Counted from the first letter of the stretch, positions 1-6,369 are shown. The stretch: DNA of 6,794 nt from CAWEHT01 sp963808455 (GCA_963808455.1 CAWEHT010000272.1:1-6794), one strand, 5' to 3'. Notes: a model not told the origin generated them from the letters alone. Translations and numbers: made by a program.

Positions 1-245
1 AGGTGATGTTTTTGCCGGCGTGCCTTGGTTTCAGTTGCATCTGCTCTACGCGTTGGGTGCCGGGGGAGACAGCGCGGTCGTCGTACTCGCTGCACCTGCC
101 CCCAAACTTCGATCCTGCCGGCTGCAAGTTGCGTGTGGGGCTGTACGAGTCGATCTCAGGACAACGCGCGGTTGTGGAGGCGGGGGCGGGCGGCACGGCC
201 GTGCCGTCGGGCAGCACGTACGTGTTGCTAACGCCAGGCCAATGA
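1..245 (+). CDS. C-terminal fragment of a membrane glycosyltransferase-like protein (module only)
   Basis: This is the 3' end of a gene that begins before the window; reading frame 3 ends at TGA 243-245. From about position 52 the translation shows RWVPGE, then SLHLPPNFDPAG, then LRVGLYES and SGQR. This is the last half of the beta-rich module that also ends the two following genes (compare WVPGEVIVDH and TGLYD near 3319-3410). The gene therefore probably encoded another large membrane protein with the same tail, but nothing of its membrane part is visible. Upstream of about position 50 the frame is uncertain: frame 3 reads a cysteine-rich stretch, while frame 2 reads GDVFAGVPWFQLHLLYALG, which looks equally protein-like, so a frame break near 45-55 is possible. 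The stop overlaps a downstream ATG (ATGA, 242-245), implying co-transcription with the next gene. The module assignment is fairly sure; the identity of the whole protein is inference. Confidence 0.6.
   Translation, partial: VMFLPACLGFSCICSTRWVPGETARSSYSLHLPPNFDPAGCKLRVGLYESISGQRAVVEAGAGGTAVPSGSTYVLLTPGQ
242..245 (+). promoter_or_regulatory. ATGA stop/start overlap (possible translational coupling)
   Basis: The TGA of the upstream gene (243-245) overlaps an ATG at 242-244. Such ATGA junctions commonly mark translationally coupled genes in one operon. The ATG opens frame 2 (MRTTEDTVAP, with a second ATG at 272 preceded by TGAGGA at 253-258). The recognisable part of the next protein is in frame 3 by about position 385. 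If this is the true start, one more frame break lies between about 290 and 385. No clear Shine-Dalgarno precedes 242, as is often so for coupled starts. Confidence 0.4.
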
Positions 246-308
246 GAACAACTGAGGATACCGTAGCGCCTATGAGGCTGCACATAGTCGAGGCCCTGCG
301 CCTTCGAC

Positions 309-518
309 GTGAGCGACGGTTCGTTCCCATCTTACCGGCGGGAGCTATCTCAAGGCTGGAACGCCGGCTGGCCTGGGCCGCGCCAGTGCGGCTGGCTGGC
401 CCTGCCATTCCTCGCAATCCCCGCGTTGTCGCCGTTCTGGGACGAAGGATTCCCCCAATCGGCCGACTGGCGTGCTGCATCTCTTGCGCTTGGTCCTGCT
501 GGATCGCTACCTGCGTGA
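309..518 (+). CDS. N-terminal piece of the PTPS-related protein (frame 3)
   Basis: Family-like only from about 385 to 467, where frame 3 encodes a hydrophobic helix (WLALPFLAIPALSPF) followed by DEGFPQSAD. This is the expected first membrane segment and first extracytoplasmic loop, where the family has an acidic residue just before a His/Arg-containing stretch. After GAC 465-467 frame 3 loses similarity and runs to a stop at 516-518, while the missing continuation (GVLHLLRLVLLDRY) is found in frame 1. GTG at 309 is the first in-frame start after a TAG at 285-287. The 25 residues between 309 and 385 look unremarkable and may not be coding in this frame. Confidence 0.5.
   Translation: MSDGSFPSYRRELSQGWNAGWPGPRQCGWLALPFLAIPALSPFWDEGFPQSADWRAASLALGPAGSLPA
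468..468 (+). other. Frame break 1 in the PTPS-related gene (frame 3 to frame 1)
   Basis: Frame 3 reads SAD up to 467 and frame 1 continues with GVLHLLR from 469. Skipping one base, most simply T468, or one G of GG 469-470, joins them into a family-typical loop and helix. There is no slippery site or stop codon nearby that would suggest programmed frameshifting. Confidence 0.65.
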
Positions 519-1701
519 GGGCATGCTGTTCCCCAGGTGGCTGCCCGGGCTGGTGCTCGGCAGGGGCTATCCCGTGTTCGATTACTATGGCCCGGCAACC
601 TACTACCTGGCGGAGGCGTTCCACCTGGCCGGGCTCGGGTTCATGCCGGCTCTCATGGCCGCATTCTGCGCGCTCGTCATCCTGGCGGGCGGAGGGATGT
701 ACACGCTGGCGTGCGCCCTCTTCGGCCCGCGGCAGGGCTGGGCTGCCCTCCTGGCAGCAACGGCCTACATGTATGCGCCTTACCTCCTCACGAATGTCTT
801 CCTGCGAGGCGCGCTTGCCGAAGTGGGCGCCATGGCCCTATTGCCCTGGATCCTATGGGGCACGTGGCGCCTGATGGAAGCAGAGCAGCCGTGGCGCTAC
901 GTCTTGCCGGTCACCCTGGCCCTTGGTGGGCTGGCGGTGACACACGACATTACGCTGCTGTTCGTGCCACCCGTCTGGCTGGCCCTCGTAGCGGTCCTTT
1001 GGTGGCGCGGGGGGCGGCAGCGGGGCCGGCTGGCGTGGGCGGCCAGCGGAGCGGTTGCTGCGATGGGCGCCAGCGCTTTCTTCTGGCTGCCCCTCCTCCT
1101 CGAACGCCGCTACCTGGCGACTGGCGCCTACCAGATCGCAGTCAGTTACCTGCCCGCCAACGTCTGGACTTTCCGCAATTTTCTGGATACGGCCATCCCG
1201 TTCGGTTACACTTTCAACGGGCCATTCAGGCTGGGGCTCGTACAGCTGGTCCTGGCCCTGCTCGGGCTGGTGTCCGCCAGGCGCCGGGATGGCGCCTGGC
1301 TCTTCCTGATCGGCCTCGCGTTGATCGGCTGCTTCGCCATCGGCGGATGGGCGCTGCCAATCTGGCTGCACAGCCAATTGCTGCTCGTCGCCCAGTTTCC
1401 CTGGCGGCTGCTGGCGGTCGTCAGCGTGCCTCTGGCACTCTTCACCGGTGGAATCCTCGTGCGGCTGCGGCAGGGCTTCGCGGAGGCCGCCGCGACCTCG
1501 CTCTTGTTGGTGGCCGTGATCCTGGCCAACCGGCCCCGGCTGGACTGGATTCCCACGGTGCCCTACGCAGGCTCCGGAATCGGGCCCGCTGCCGTGGCAC
1601 AGTTCGAGGCTGACACGGGCGCGGCCGGGCACCAGCTCGGCGCAAGAGTTCCGCCCCCGCTGGGCGGGAGATGCGCTCGGGCCCTCCGCGGGCCAGGTTA
1701 G
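472..1701 (+). CDS. PTPS-related polytopic membrane domain (main catalytic-like part, frame 1)
   Basis: This open frame of 409 residues holds the membrane core of the broken gene. Visible signatures: LLDRYLREG and FPRW (about residues 9-23), GYPVFDYYGPATYYLAE (32-48), a long conserved stretch YMYAPYLLTN followed by FLRGALAE (99-117), HDITLLFVPP (158-167), FFWLPLLLERRYL, and AQFPWRLL (307-314). Roughly nine to ten hydrophobic helices alternate with these loops. The conserved loop residues and helix pattern match the membrane part of PTPS-related proteins found in tandem sets in Chloroflexota and related bacteria; the function is thought to be GT-C-like, with sugar carrier and acceptor unknown. 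The first codon here is a GTG inside the gene, not a real start. The last real residues are FEADTGAAG (to about 1629); the 24 residues after that are out-of-frame reading ending at TAG 1699-1701. Confidence 0.8.
   Translation: MLHLLRLVLLDRYLREGMLFPRWLPGLVLGRGYPVFDYYGPATYYLAEAFHLAGLGFMPALMAAFCALVILAGGGMYTLACALFGPRQGWAALLAATAYMYAPYLLTNVFLRGALAEVGAMALLPWILWGTWRLMEAEQPWRYVLPVTLALGGLAVTHDITLLFVPPVWLALVAVLWWRGGRQRGRLAWAASGAVAAMGASAFFWLPLLLERRYLATGAYQIAVSYLPANVWTFRNFLDTAIPFGYTFNGPFRLGLVQLVLALLGLVSARRRDGAWLFLIGLALIGCFAIGGWALPIWLHSQLLLVAQFPWRLLAVVSVPLALFTGGILVRLRQGFAEAAATSLLLVAVILANRPRLDWIPTVPYAGSGIGPAAVAQFEADTGAAGHQLGARVPPPLGGRCARALRGPG
1621..1631 (+). other. Frame break 2 in the PTPS-related gene (frame 1 to frame 2)
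   Basis: Frame 1 ends its family-like reading with FEADTGAAG. Frame 2 continues with TSSAQEFRPRWAG from 1631. This restores the typical G-T-[ST]-S-x-EF/EY-P motif of the family. One surplus base, most simply one G of the GGG at 1627-1629, accounts for the shift. Confidence 0.75.
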
Positions 1702-2776
1702 CGGCACGCAATCCGTGCAGCTGCGCGCCGCCAACGATTTCAGCCTGTCGGCGCGCGTCGCCGACCCGGACGGCAGCCCCCTGCGCTTCGGAATCTACTA
1801 TTTCCCAGGCTGGAAGATCACGGCCGACGGCCAGACCCAACTGGAGACTTACCCGAGCACAGACCTGGGCCTGCTGACGGTGAACCCGCCGGCCGGCACC
1901 CACGAGTTGCAGTTGTCCTGGGCCGGGACGCCGCTGCAGCACTTGGCCGGCGGTCTGAGCCTCGCGACGCTGGCATGCCTGACCGCGCTCTGCCTGCTGC
2001 CGCACCGCCTGCGCTGGCCGCGACTGTTCGGGTTGGCCGCCGGGGCGTCCGATCGCTGGCTGGCTGCCCTACCCGCAGCGCTGCTGCTCTTCGGACTGGT
2101 CGCAACCTTGCACCGGCCGCCGCTTCAACCCATCCAGGAGCCGGCGGCCCCCGTCCGGACGCCAGACGTAACGCTCCTGGGCTGCCAGCTCAAGCGATCC
2201 TCGTCCCGCGACCTGTTGGTACATCCCTACTGGTATATCGTCCACACGCCGGCAAGCAGCTTCCGTGTCCGGTGGGAACTCCTCGACGCGCAGGGGCAAG
2301 CCCTCAGCGTCGTCGAGGCGCAACCCTACTTCAATGCGGCCTCGGCCAGCGATTGGCCACCCGGGACGGTGGCCAGCGACGCGTACCAGCTGCCTTTGCC
2401 CGCTGGGATAGAAGCCGGCAGCTACCAGGTGGCCGTGCAGCTGCCGCGAGGACCGGCCGCGCACGCTGAGGCGGCCAGCAGACGCGGTGAGCGGGGGCCG
2501 CGATGCCTGGGAGCCGCCGGCCGTCGTGGGCAGTCTTCAGCTCGCGGCGCCGATCCCGCCCCAACCTCAGCCGGTGCATCCCATGGACGTGCGCCTGGGC
2601 AGCGTCGTCCAGCTGGCCGGCTACGACACCACCCCGGCACCCGAGGGAACGGAAAGCCCGCAACATTCGATGGGTTCCGCTCCCAGCGGCCTGCGCCCCG
2701 TCCCATTTCTGGTCGCACACGCGGGCGACAGGCTCGACTATACCCTTTACTGGCGAGCCCTGGTCCCGCTTTATGA
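1631..2776 (+). CDS. Middle piece: FPGW-type strand domain, last membrane helix and a degenerate module (frame 2)
   Basis: Open in frame 2; family-like from 1631 to about 2450, then out-of-frame reading to TAG near 2776. In order it shows TSSAQEFRP, a beta-rich stretch with IYYFPGWKITADGQ (about 1793-1834), GLLTVNPPAGTHELQLSW (about 1868-1921), a membrane helix (LSLATLACLTALCLL, about 1958-2002), a second hydrophobic stretch (about 2060-2108, WLAALPAALLLFGLVATL), and an extracytoplasmic part ending in YQLPLPAGIEAGSYQVAVQL (about 2384-2443). YYFPGW followed by a pTG-type sheet is typical of the domain after the membrane core in PTPS-related and YfhO-like proteins. The last part resembles a degraded copy of the downstream module (DWPPG in place of WxPGE). 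The first methionine-type codon in this frame (1715) lies inside the domain and is not a credible start, which supports the joined reading. Confidence 0.7.
   Translation, partial: TSSAQEFRPRWAGDALGPSAGQVSGTQSVQLRAANDFSLSARVADPDGSPLRFGIYYFPGWKITADGQTQLETYPSTDLGLLTVNPPAGTHELQLSWAGTPLQHLAGGLSLATLACLTALCLLPHRLRWPRLFGLAAGASDRWLAALPAALLLFGLVATLHRPPLQPIQEPAAPVRTPDVTLLGCQLKRSSSRDLLVHPYWYIVHTPASSFRVRWELLDAQGQALSVVEAQPYFNAASASDWPPGTVASDAYQLPLPAGIEAGSYQVAVQLPRGPAAHAEAASRRGERGPRCLGAAGRRGQSSARGADPAPTSAGASHGRAPGQRRPAGRLRHHPGTRGNGKPATFDGFRSQRPAPRPISGRTRGRQARLYPLLASPGPAL
2450..2500 (+). other. Frame break 3 in the PTPS-related gene (frame 2 to frame 3)
   Basis: Frame 2 is module-like to about VAVQLPRG (2450). 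Frame 3 is convincing from DAWEPPAVVGSLQL (about 2502). The exact site cannot be fixed by similarity. The G5 run at 2493-2497 is the most obvious place for one surplus base: dropping one G gives GERGRDAWEPP. Like the other two breaks, it shifts the frame by +1. Confidence 0.6.
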
Positions 2777-3506
2777 CAACTATCATGCCTTCCTGCATCT
2801 CGTGGACCGGCTGGGCCACCCGCTCGTCCAGGAAGACCAGGTGGCCGGCACCGTGCTGGCAGGCCCGAAGCTGTGGGGCACGAACGAACTTAGCGCTGAC
2901 TACTATCGCCTGCATATTCCAACTTCAGCGCCGAGTGGGCTGTATTGGCCGTCGGTCGGGCTCTACGATTTCAAGACGCTGGCTCGGCTGCGGGCGCTGG
3001 ACGGGACCACTGGCAAGCCGCTCGACCCTCTTCAACTGCCGCCCATCAAGATCATTGGCGGCCCACAGCCCGGCCCCGAGCATCCTACCGATATCCGCAT
3101 GGGTGATGCCGCCACGCTGGCCGGCTACGATCTGGCGCTGCCGGCCGGCGGGCCGCGTGCCGGCGATCAGCTGACGGTCACGCTTTACTATCGGAGCCGG
3201 GCGGCTGTTGCGGCCAATTACACTCGCTTCTTGCACCTCTACAACCCGCAGCTCGGCATGGCGGCGCAGGCGGATGCCCTGCCGCAGGAAGGCGATAACC
3301 CCACCTGGGCCTGGGTACCGGGCGAGGTTATCGTCGACCACGTCCGGCTGGACGTAGCAGCCGGCGCCACGCCCGGCACTTATCACCTGCTGACGGGGCT
3401 GTACGACACGCAAGCCGCCGGGGCGCGCCTGCCGCTGTACGACAGCCAGAATCGCCCACTTCCCGACGCGCAGGCCGACCTGGCGCAAGTGGTCGTCTCG
3501 AAGTAG
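2487..3506 (+). CDS. C-terminal piece: two tandem extracytoplasmic beta modules (frame 3)
   Basis: Soluble, strand-rich and without membrane helices, this is the tail of the broken gene. It holds two tandem copies of one module of about 150 residues. Copy A (about 2577-3056) starts HPMDVRLGSVVQLAGYD and continues with YTLYWRA, YHAFLHLVDRLG, QEDQ, then VGLYDF. Copy B (about 3081-3503) starts HPTDIRMGDAATLAGYD and continues with VTLYYRS, NYTRFLHLYNPQLG, AQADALP, NPTWAWVPGEVIVDH and TGLYDT. The module resembles tails found on many Chloroflexota membrane glycosyltransferases; it probably folds as a beta sandwich outside the membrane, perhaps binding glycan, but that is inference. The GTG at 2487 has no convincing Shine-Dalgarno and the piece lacks an export signal, so it is unlikely to be a separate gene. 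It ends at TAG 3504-3506 with no clear hairpin terminator after it. Confidence 0.7.
   Translation: MSGGRDAWEPPAVVGSLQLAAPIPPQPQPVHPMDVRLGSVVQLAGYDTTPAPEGTESPQHSMGSAPSGLRPVPFLVAHAGDRLDYTLYWRALVPLYDNYHAFLHLVDRLGHPLVQEDQVAGTVLAGPKLWGTNELSADYYRLHIPTSAPSGLYWPSVGLYDFKTLARLRALDGTTGKPLDPLQLPPIKIIGGPQPGPEHPTDIRMGDAATLAGYDLALPAGGPRAGDQLTVTLYYRSRAAVAANYTRFLHLYNPQLGMAAQADALPQEGDNPTWAWVPGEVIVDHVRLDVAAGATPGTYHLLTGLYDTQAAGARLPLYDSQNRPLPDAQADLAQVVVSK
2577..3503 (+). repeat. Tandem pair of protein-level beta modules
   Basis: Two copies run from about 2577 to 3056 and 3081 to 3503. They share H-P-x-D-[VI]-R-[LM]-G at the start, LAGYD, a W/Y-R segment, FLHL, and GLYD near the end. They are diverged at DNA level, so this is an old domain duplication, not a recent repeat. 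Confidence 0.65.
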
Positions 3507-3620
3507 CGAAGCTGTGTCTGCGCGCGATCTGGCCTCCATGCCGTTGAACAGGATCGGCCTGGCCCGGAGCGCCTGGCAAAAGCCACTACCACAGCAGGGT
3601 GCCCGGAAATGGGCCGTACT

Positions 3621-3649
3621 TTGGCGAATGGCCGTTCTGCGCATATAAT
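3621..3649 (+). promoter_or_regulatory. Sigma70-type promoter for the glycosyltransferase gene at 3695
   Basis: A perfect TATAAT (-10) at 3644-3649 lies 17 bp downstream of TTGGCG (-35, four of six consensus bases) at 3621-3626, inside a 188-bp gap between genes. Transcription would begin near 3656, leaving a leader of about 40 nt before the ATG at 3695. A perfect -10 is notable in DNA this GC-rich. No operator-like inverted repeat was seen around it. Confidence 0.6.
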
Positions 3650-3684
3650 CCTGACCGGGGATCGTGACATCTGTCCCGCAAGGG

Positions 3685-3692
3685 AAGGAAGG
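3685..3692 (+). promoter_or_regulatory. Strong ribosome binding site for the gene at 3695
   Basis: The purine-rich AAGGAAGG lies just before ATG 3695, with AAGGA (3685-3689) five bases from the start. It fixes this ATG as the start; no other in-frame start nearby has comparable support. Confidence 0.7.
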
Positions 3693-3694
3693 TA

Positions 3695-6349
3695 ATGGCA
3701 TCCAATCAGGAGCGGCGGTTTGCCGCCGCGCTTTTCTTCTTGGCAGCCAGCATTTTCATCCTCACTTACAACGGCGCTTTCAAGAGCAACGACGAGCGCG
3801 CGCTGTTCAGTGGCATGGACAGTTTCTTCAAGCGCGGCGATTTCACGATCAACCAGATCTATTGGGACTACACCAACGTGGGGATGAAAACGGCAAACGG
3901 CAATGAGGTGCCGAACTACGAGCCGGCCCCCATGGCGCTCGATGCGCCCTTCTACCTCTGGGGGCGGGCCCTGGGCTCAGCTGTGCAGGGCGCCATGTTC
4001 TCAGGCGTGCTCTGGGTGGCTGCCAGCGTCGCCTTGCTCTACCTCTGCCTCCTCGAGCTCGGATTCGGCCGCCCCACGAGCACCTTCGCAGCATTAGTCC
4101 TGGCCCTCGCGACGCCTCTCTGGATTTACAGCCGGACGATGTACAGGGAACCTCTGACGGCGCTGGCCTATCTGGCGGCAACCTATGCGCTGCTCCGCTA
4201 CCGCGCGCGGGACCGCCGCGCGCTGGGGTGGGCAGCCCTGGCGGGCACCGCGCTGGGCATTGCAATCACGACGAAGGAGACGAGCGTCGCCTTCGTCCCG
4301 GCGTTTGTGACGCTGGCAGTCGCCAGGCAATGGCCGGTAGCGCGGCCCTGGAGGCCAGGCCGCGCGGAGCTGCGTTCGTACGCTGGCGGCCTGGCAGCGA
4401 TCCTGATCCCTCTCGGCACCATCCTGCTTCTGGGACGGCTGTACAATCGGGCTACCCTTAGCGGCGTAGGGGAGTTCGCCCGAAGCCTATCCAACAGTGT
4501 CACCAACCCTCAGCTCACCACCTGGAACCCCAGGCAAATCGCTTACGCCGCCCTGGGCCTGACGGTCAGCCCGTACAAGGGCCTTTTCTGGTACTGCCCG
4601 ATACTGCTGCTGGGCCTGGCCGGCTCCGTGGCTTTCGCCAGGCGCTGGCTTTGGGAGGGGTTGGCTTTCCTTTCGGTCTTCGTCGTCCACCTGGCCGGTT
4701 ACAGCCGCTACTGGTATTGGTCCGGAGGCAATGTCTGGGGGCCACGCTATCTGCTGCCGGTGATCCCGTTTCTGGTCTTGCTGATGGCACCCATCCTGGC
4801 TTTCGTGCTGCATGACGAACGCCATGTGCCGCCACCGGATGCTGCCCCGAATGGGCCGCGCCGGGCCAGCCAGGGCACGGTGGCACCGCCGGCACAGCTC
4901 CGAGGCGCGATGCCCATCGCCTCGGCACCGCGCGCACCCGCCGGCCGGCTCGACGCGAACGCGGGGCACCCCGTGGGGGCCACGAACGGCCTCCGGATCG
5001 GGGCCGGGCCGCGGCGAGGGCCGGCCTGGGCCCTGGTGGGGATCTTGCTGGCAGGCAGCTTCATCATACAGGTGCTGGGCCTTGCCATAGACTGGCGAAC
5101 CTACGAGCTTCAGTTCGAGCTAGGCCAGGCAAAGGTTTGGGGCGGCATCGGCGAAGCCATCCAGGCACTGTACATGGTGCCACGCTATTCGCCGGTCTTC
5201 GCGCATTTCTCCATGCTCATCTCGGGCCAGCAACCGCTTGACTTCGCCTGGGAACAGCTTCGCGACCATGGCACCTGGGCGCTCCTGCCTGCCGGCCTCG
5301 TGCTCTCGCTGGGCTTGCTGGCCGTCGCGGCGGCCGCGGCGCTGATCATGTGGAAGAGGCCCCGCCTGACGCTGCCGTTGTGCATCGCGCTGGCGCTGCT
5401 CGTCCCGGCTGCCTGCACGGCGCTGCTCATGGTGTACCGCCAGGGCGACACACGCTTCGATACCTACAGCAGCGGCCGCTATCTCAGTCCGGCGCTGTCG
5501 GCCCTGGGAGCCGTCTCGTGCCCGCGGTCCACAGCGCTCAACGAGACCCAATGCCACGACGTCCTGATCGTGCCGGACCCCGCTTTGACCGACTATTTCC
5601 TGGACTACCTGCGTTCTCCTATCGTGTGGTACGCCCTGGACCCGAAGAGTACACCGCAGGCGGTCCTGGACCGTCTGACGGCCCGCTTCGACCGGGTCTG
5701 GTTGGTCCGTGACCGCAACGCGGCGGCGGATGACGCCGGCGACACCCGCCAGGTCGAGCGTTACCTCAGCGACCATGCCTACAAGCTCGACGAGCAGCAA
5801 TTCGACAATTGGGGCCGGCTTTTGTCATTTTCGGCGCGCGGCGTGCCGGCCGTGGCGACGGAGCCCCGGCAACAACTGGGCGAATTCGTCCTGGATCGGG
5901 CGCAGCTGAGATTGCAGTGCGCTGCCGCCAACCGGACCACTGGGGTCGAAGGTGCGTGTGCGGACCCAAGGAACGCCGCCCAAACGGCCGTCGCGTCCGC
6001 CGGTCAAGGGGAGTTTTTGGAGGCGCAGGCAGGCGACACGCTTCAGATAGGGCTGCGATGGCGGGCCGCGACCCAGCCGAAAGCGAACTACACAGTCTTC
6101 CTGCACGTCGTGGATGCGCATGGCAAGGTCGTGGCGCAGCGCGACCGCTGGCCCGGCGACGGCCTTTACCCCACCATGGCTTTACTCCCCGGGCAGAGCA
6201 TCCTGGACAACCTGGCGTTGCCCCTCGACCTGCCGGGCGGGCAGTACGACGTGGACGTGGGTATGTATTTGAACGACGGAAAGAGTTTCCCGAGGCTCGC
6301 AGGCCCATCGGGGGACTCCATCCGGTTGGCGAATCTCGATGTGCGCTAG
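3695..6349 (+). CDS. GT-C/GT39-like polytopic membrane glycosyltransferase with C-terminal beta module
   Basis: An intact protein of 884 residues, probably transferring a sugar from a polyprenyl-phosphate donor outside the cytoplasmic membrane; donor and acceptor are unknown. After a first helix (about 9-25) comes NDE at 32-34, the position of the acidic motif in the first outer loop of GT-C enzymes, then NYEP (74-77) and a loop ending in a YLWGRALG stretch. Further helices include 104-122, 125-145, 150-166 and 178-191, followed by TKE (193-195). A loop YWYWSGGNVWGPRYLLP (339-355) is typical of GT39-like proteins. An unusual Pro/Ala/Gly-rich stretch (374-443) lies before the next helix (445-465), with further helices at about 528-552 and 557-580. 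Residues about 585-884 are extracytoplasmic: a mixed domain (FDRVWLV), then a module with NYTVFLHVVDAHGK, AQRDRWPGDGLYPT and GGQYDVDVGMY. It has its own promoter and ribosome binding site. Fold class is fairly sure; exact reaction is not. Confidence 0.8.
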   Translation: MASNQERRFAAALFFLAASIFILTYNGAFKSNDERALFSGMDSFFKRGDFTINQIYWDYTNVGMKTANGNEVPNYEPAPMALDAPFYLWGRALGSAVQGAMFSGVLWVAASVALLYLCLLELGFGRPTSTFAALVLALATPLWIYSRTMYREPLTALAYLAATYALLRYRARDRRALGWAALAGTALGIAITTKETSVAFVPAFVTLAVARQWPVARPWRPGRAELRSYAGGLAAILIPLGTILLLGRLYNRATLSGVGEFARSLSNSVTNPQLTTWNPRQIAYAALGLTVSPYKGLFWYCPILLLGLAGSVAFARRWLWEGLAFLSVFVVHLAGYSRYWYWSGGNVWGPRYLLPVIPFLVLLMAPILAFVLHDERHVPPPDAAPNGPRRASQGTVAPPAQLRGAMPIASAPRAPAGRLDANAGHPVGATNGLRIGAGPRRGPAWALVGILLAGSFIIQVLGLAIDWRTYELQFELGQAKVWGGIGEAIQALYMVPRYSPVFAHFSMLISGQQPLDFAWEQLRDHGTWALLPAGLVLSLGLLAVAAAAALIMWKRPRLTLPLCIALALLVPAACTALLMVYRQGDTRFDTYSSGRYLSPALSALGAVSCPRSTALNETQCHDVLIVPDPALTDYFLDYLRSPIVWYALDPKSTPQAVLDRLTARFDRVWLVRDRNAAADDAGDTRQVERYLSDHAYKLDEQQFDNWGRLLSFSARGVPAVATEPRQQLGEFVLDRAQLRLQCAAANRTTGVEGACADPRNAAQTAVASAGQGEFLEAQAGDTLQIGLRWRAATQPKANYTVFLHVVDAHGKVVAQRDRWPGDGLYPTMALLPGQSILDNLALPLDLPGGQYDVDVGMYLNDGKSFPRLAGPSGDSIRLANLDVR
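4814..5023 (+). other. Pro/Ala/Gly/Arg-rich linker inside the membrane glycosyltransferase
   Basis: About 70 codons (residues 374-443) rich in Pro, Ala, Gly and Arg with almost no hydrophobic pattern. It separates the helix ending near HDERH from the helix starting at WALVGILL. The frame is the same before and after and the flanking helices are well formed, so it is a genuine in-frame insertion rather than an out-of-frame patch. The Arg content suggests a cytoplasmic, disordered loop. Confidence 0.6.
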
Positions 6350-6369
6350 CGAGCGGGCCTCAAACGGAC

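Larger units (their letters stand above)
309..3506 (+). pseudogene. PTPS-related polytopic membrane protein with C-terminal beta modules, broken by frameshifts
   Basis: One gene read in three frames: frame 3 from at least 309 to about 467, frame 1 to about 1629, frame 2 to about 2490, frame 3 to TAG 3504-3506. Joined by removing one base at each break, it gives about 1,064 residues. The order of parts matches the family called 6-pyruvoyl-tetrahydropterin synthase-related membrane proteins: first membrane helix, GFPQSAD loop, LRLVLLDRYLREG, FPRW, many helices, QFPWRLL, a GTS-x-EF-P motif, FPGW strand domain, a last helix, then tandem extracytoplasmic modules. Despite its name the family is not a pterin enzyme; it resembles GT-C glycosyltransferases. 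Each piece is strongly family-like right up to its break, so this is either a recently inactivated gene or an intact gene with single-base sequencing errors. The start is uncertain: GTG 309 is in frame but has no good ribosome binding site; ATG 242 or 272 would need another break. Confidence 0.75.

Noticed and set aside
537..1613. Frame-3 open frame of 358 codons overlapping the PTPS-related core
   Set aside because: Gly/Arg/Ala-rich with no membrane helices, whereas frame 1 over the same bases carries all family motifs.
853..1734. Long minus-strand open frame (293 codons) opposite the PTPS-related membrane core
   Set aside because: It is antisense to a clearly family-like frame; its composition (Gln, Arg, Pro-rich, no hydrophobic core) is typical of a shadow in GC-rich DNA, and it crosses frame break 2.
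460..2500. Programmed ribosomal frameshifting as the explanation for the frame breaks
   Set aside because: The three sites share no slippery heptamer, no stop codon placed at the shift and no obvious downstream pseudoknot; three programmed events in one gene would be extraordinary.
3507..3620. Terminator hairpin after the broken gene
   Set aside because: Only a 4-bp stem (GCCC/GGGC at 3601-3614) was found, with no T-run; too weak to report.
2925..3701. Minus-strand open frame of 258 codons spanning the end of the broken gene, the gap and the start of the next gene
   Set aside because: It is antisense to the two tandem modules and to the promoter and ribosome binding site at 3621-3692; no recognisable protein motif.
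5120..5800. Minus-strand open frame of 226 codons inside the GT39-like gene
   Set aside because: Complement of a well-supported coding region with helices and motifs in the right places; reads as charged low-complexity sequence.
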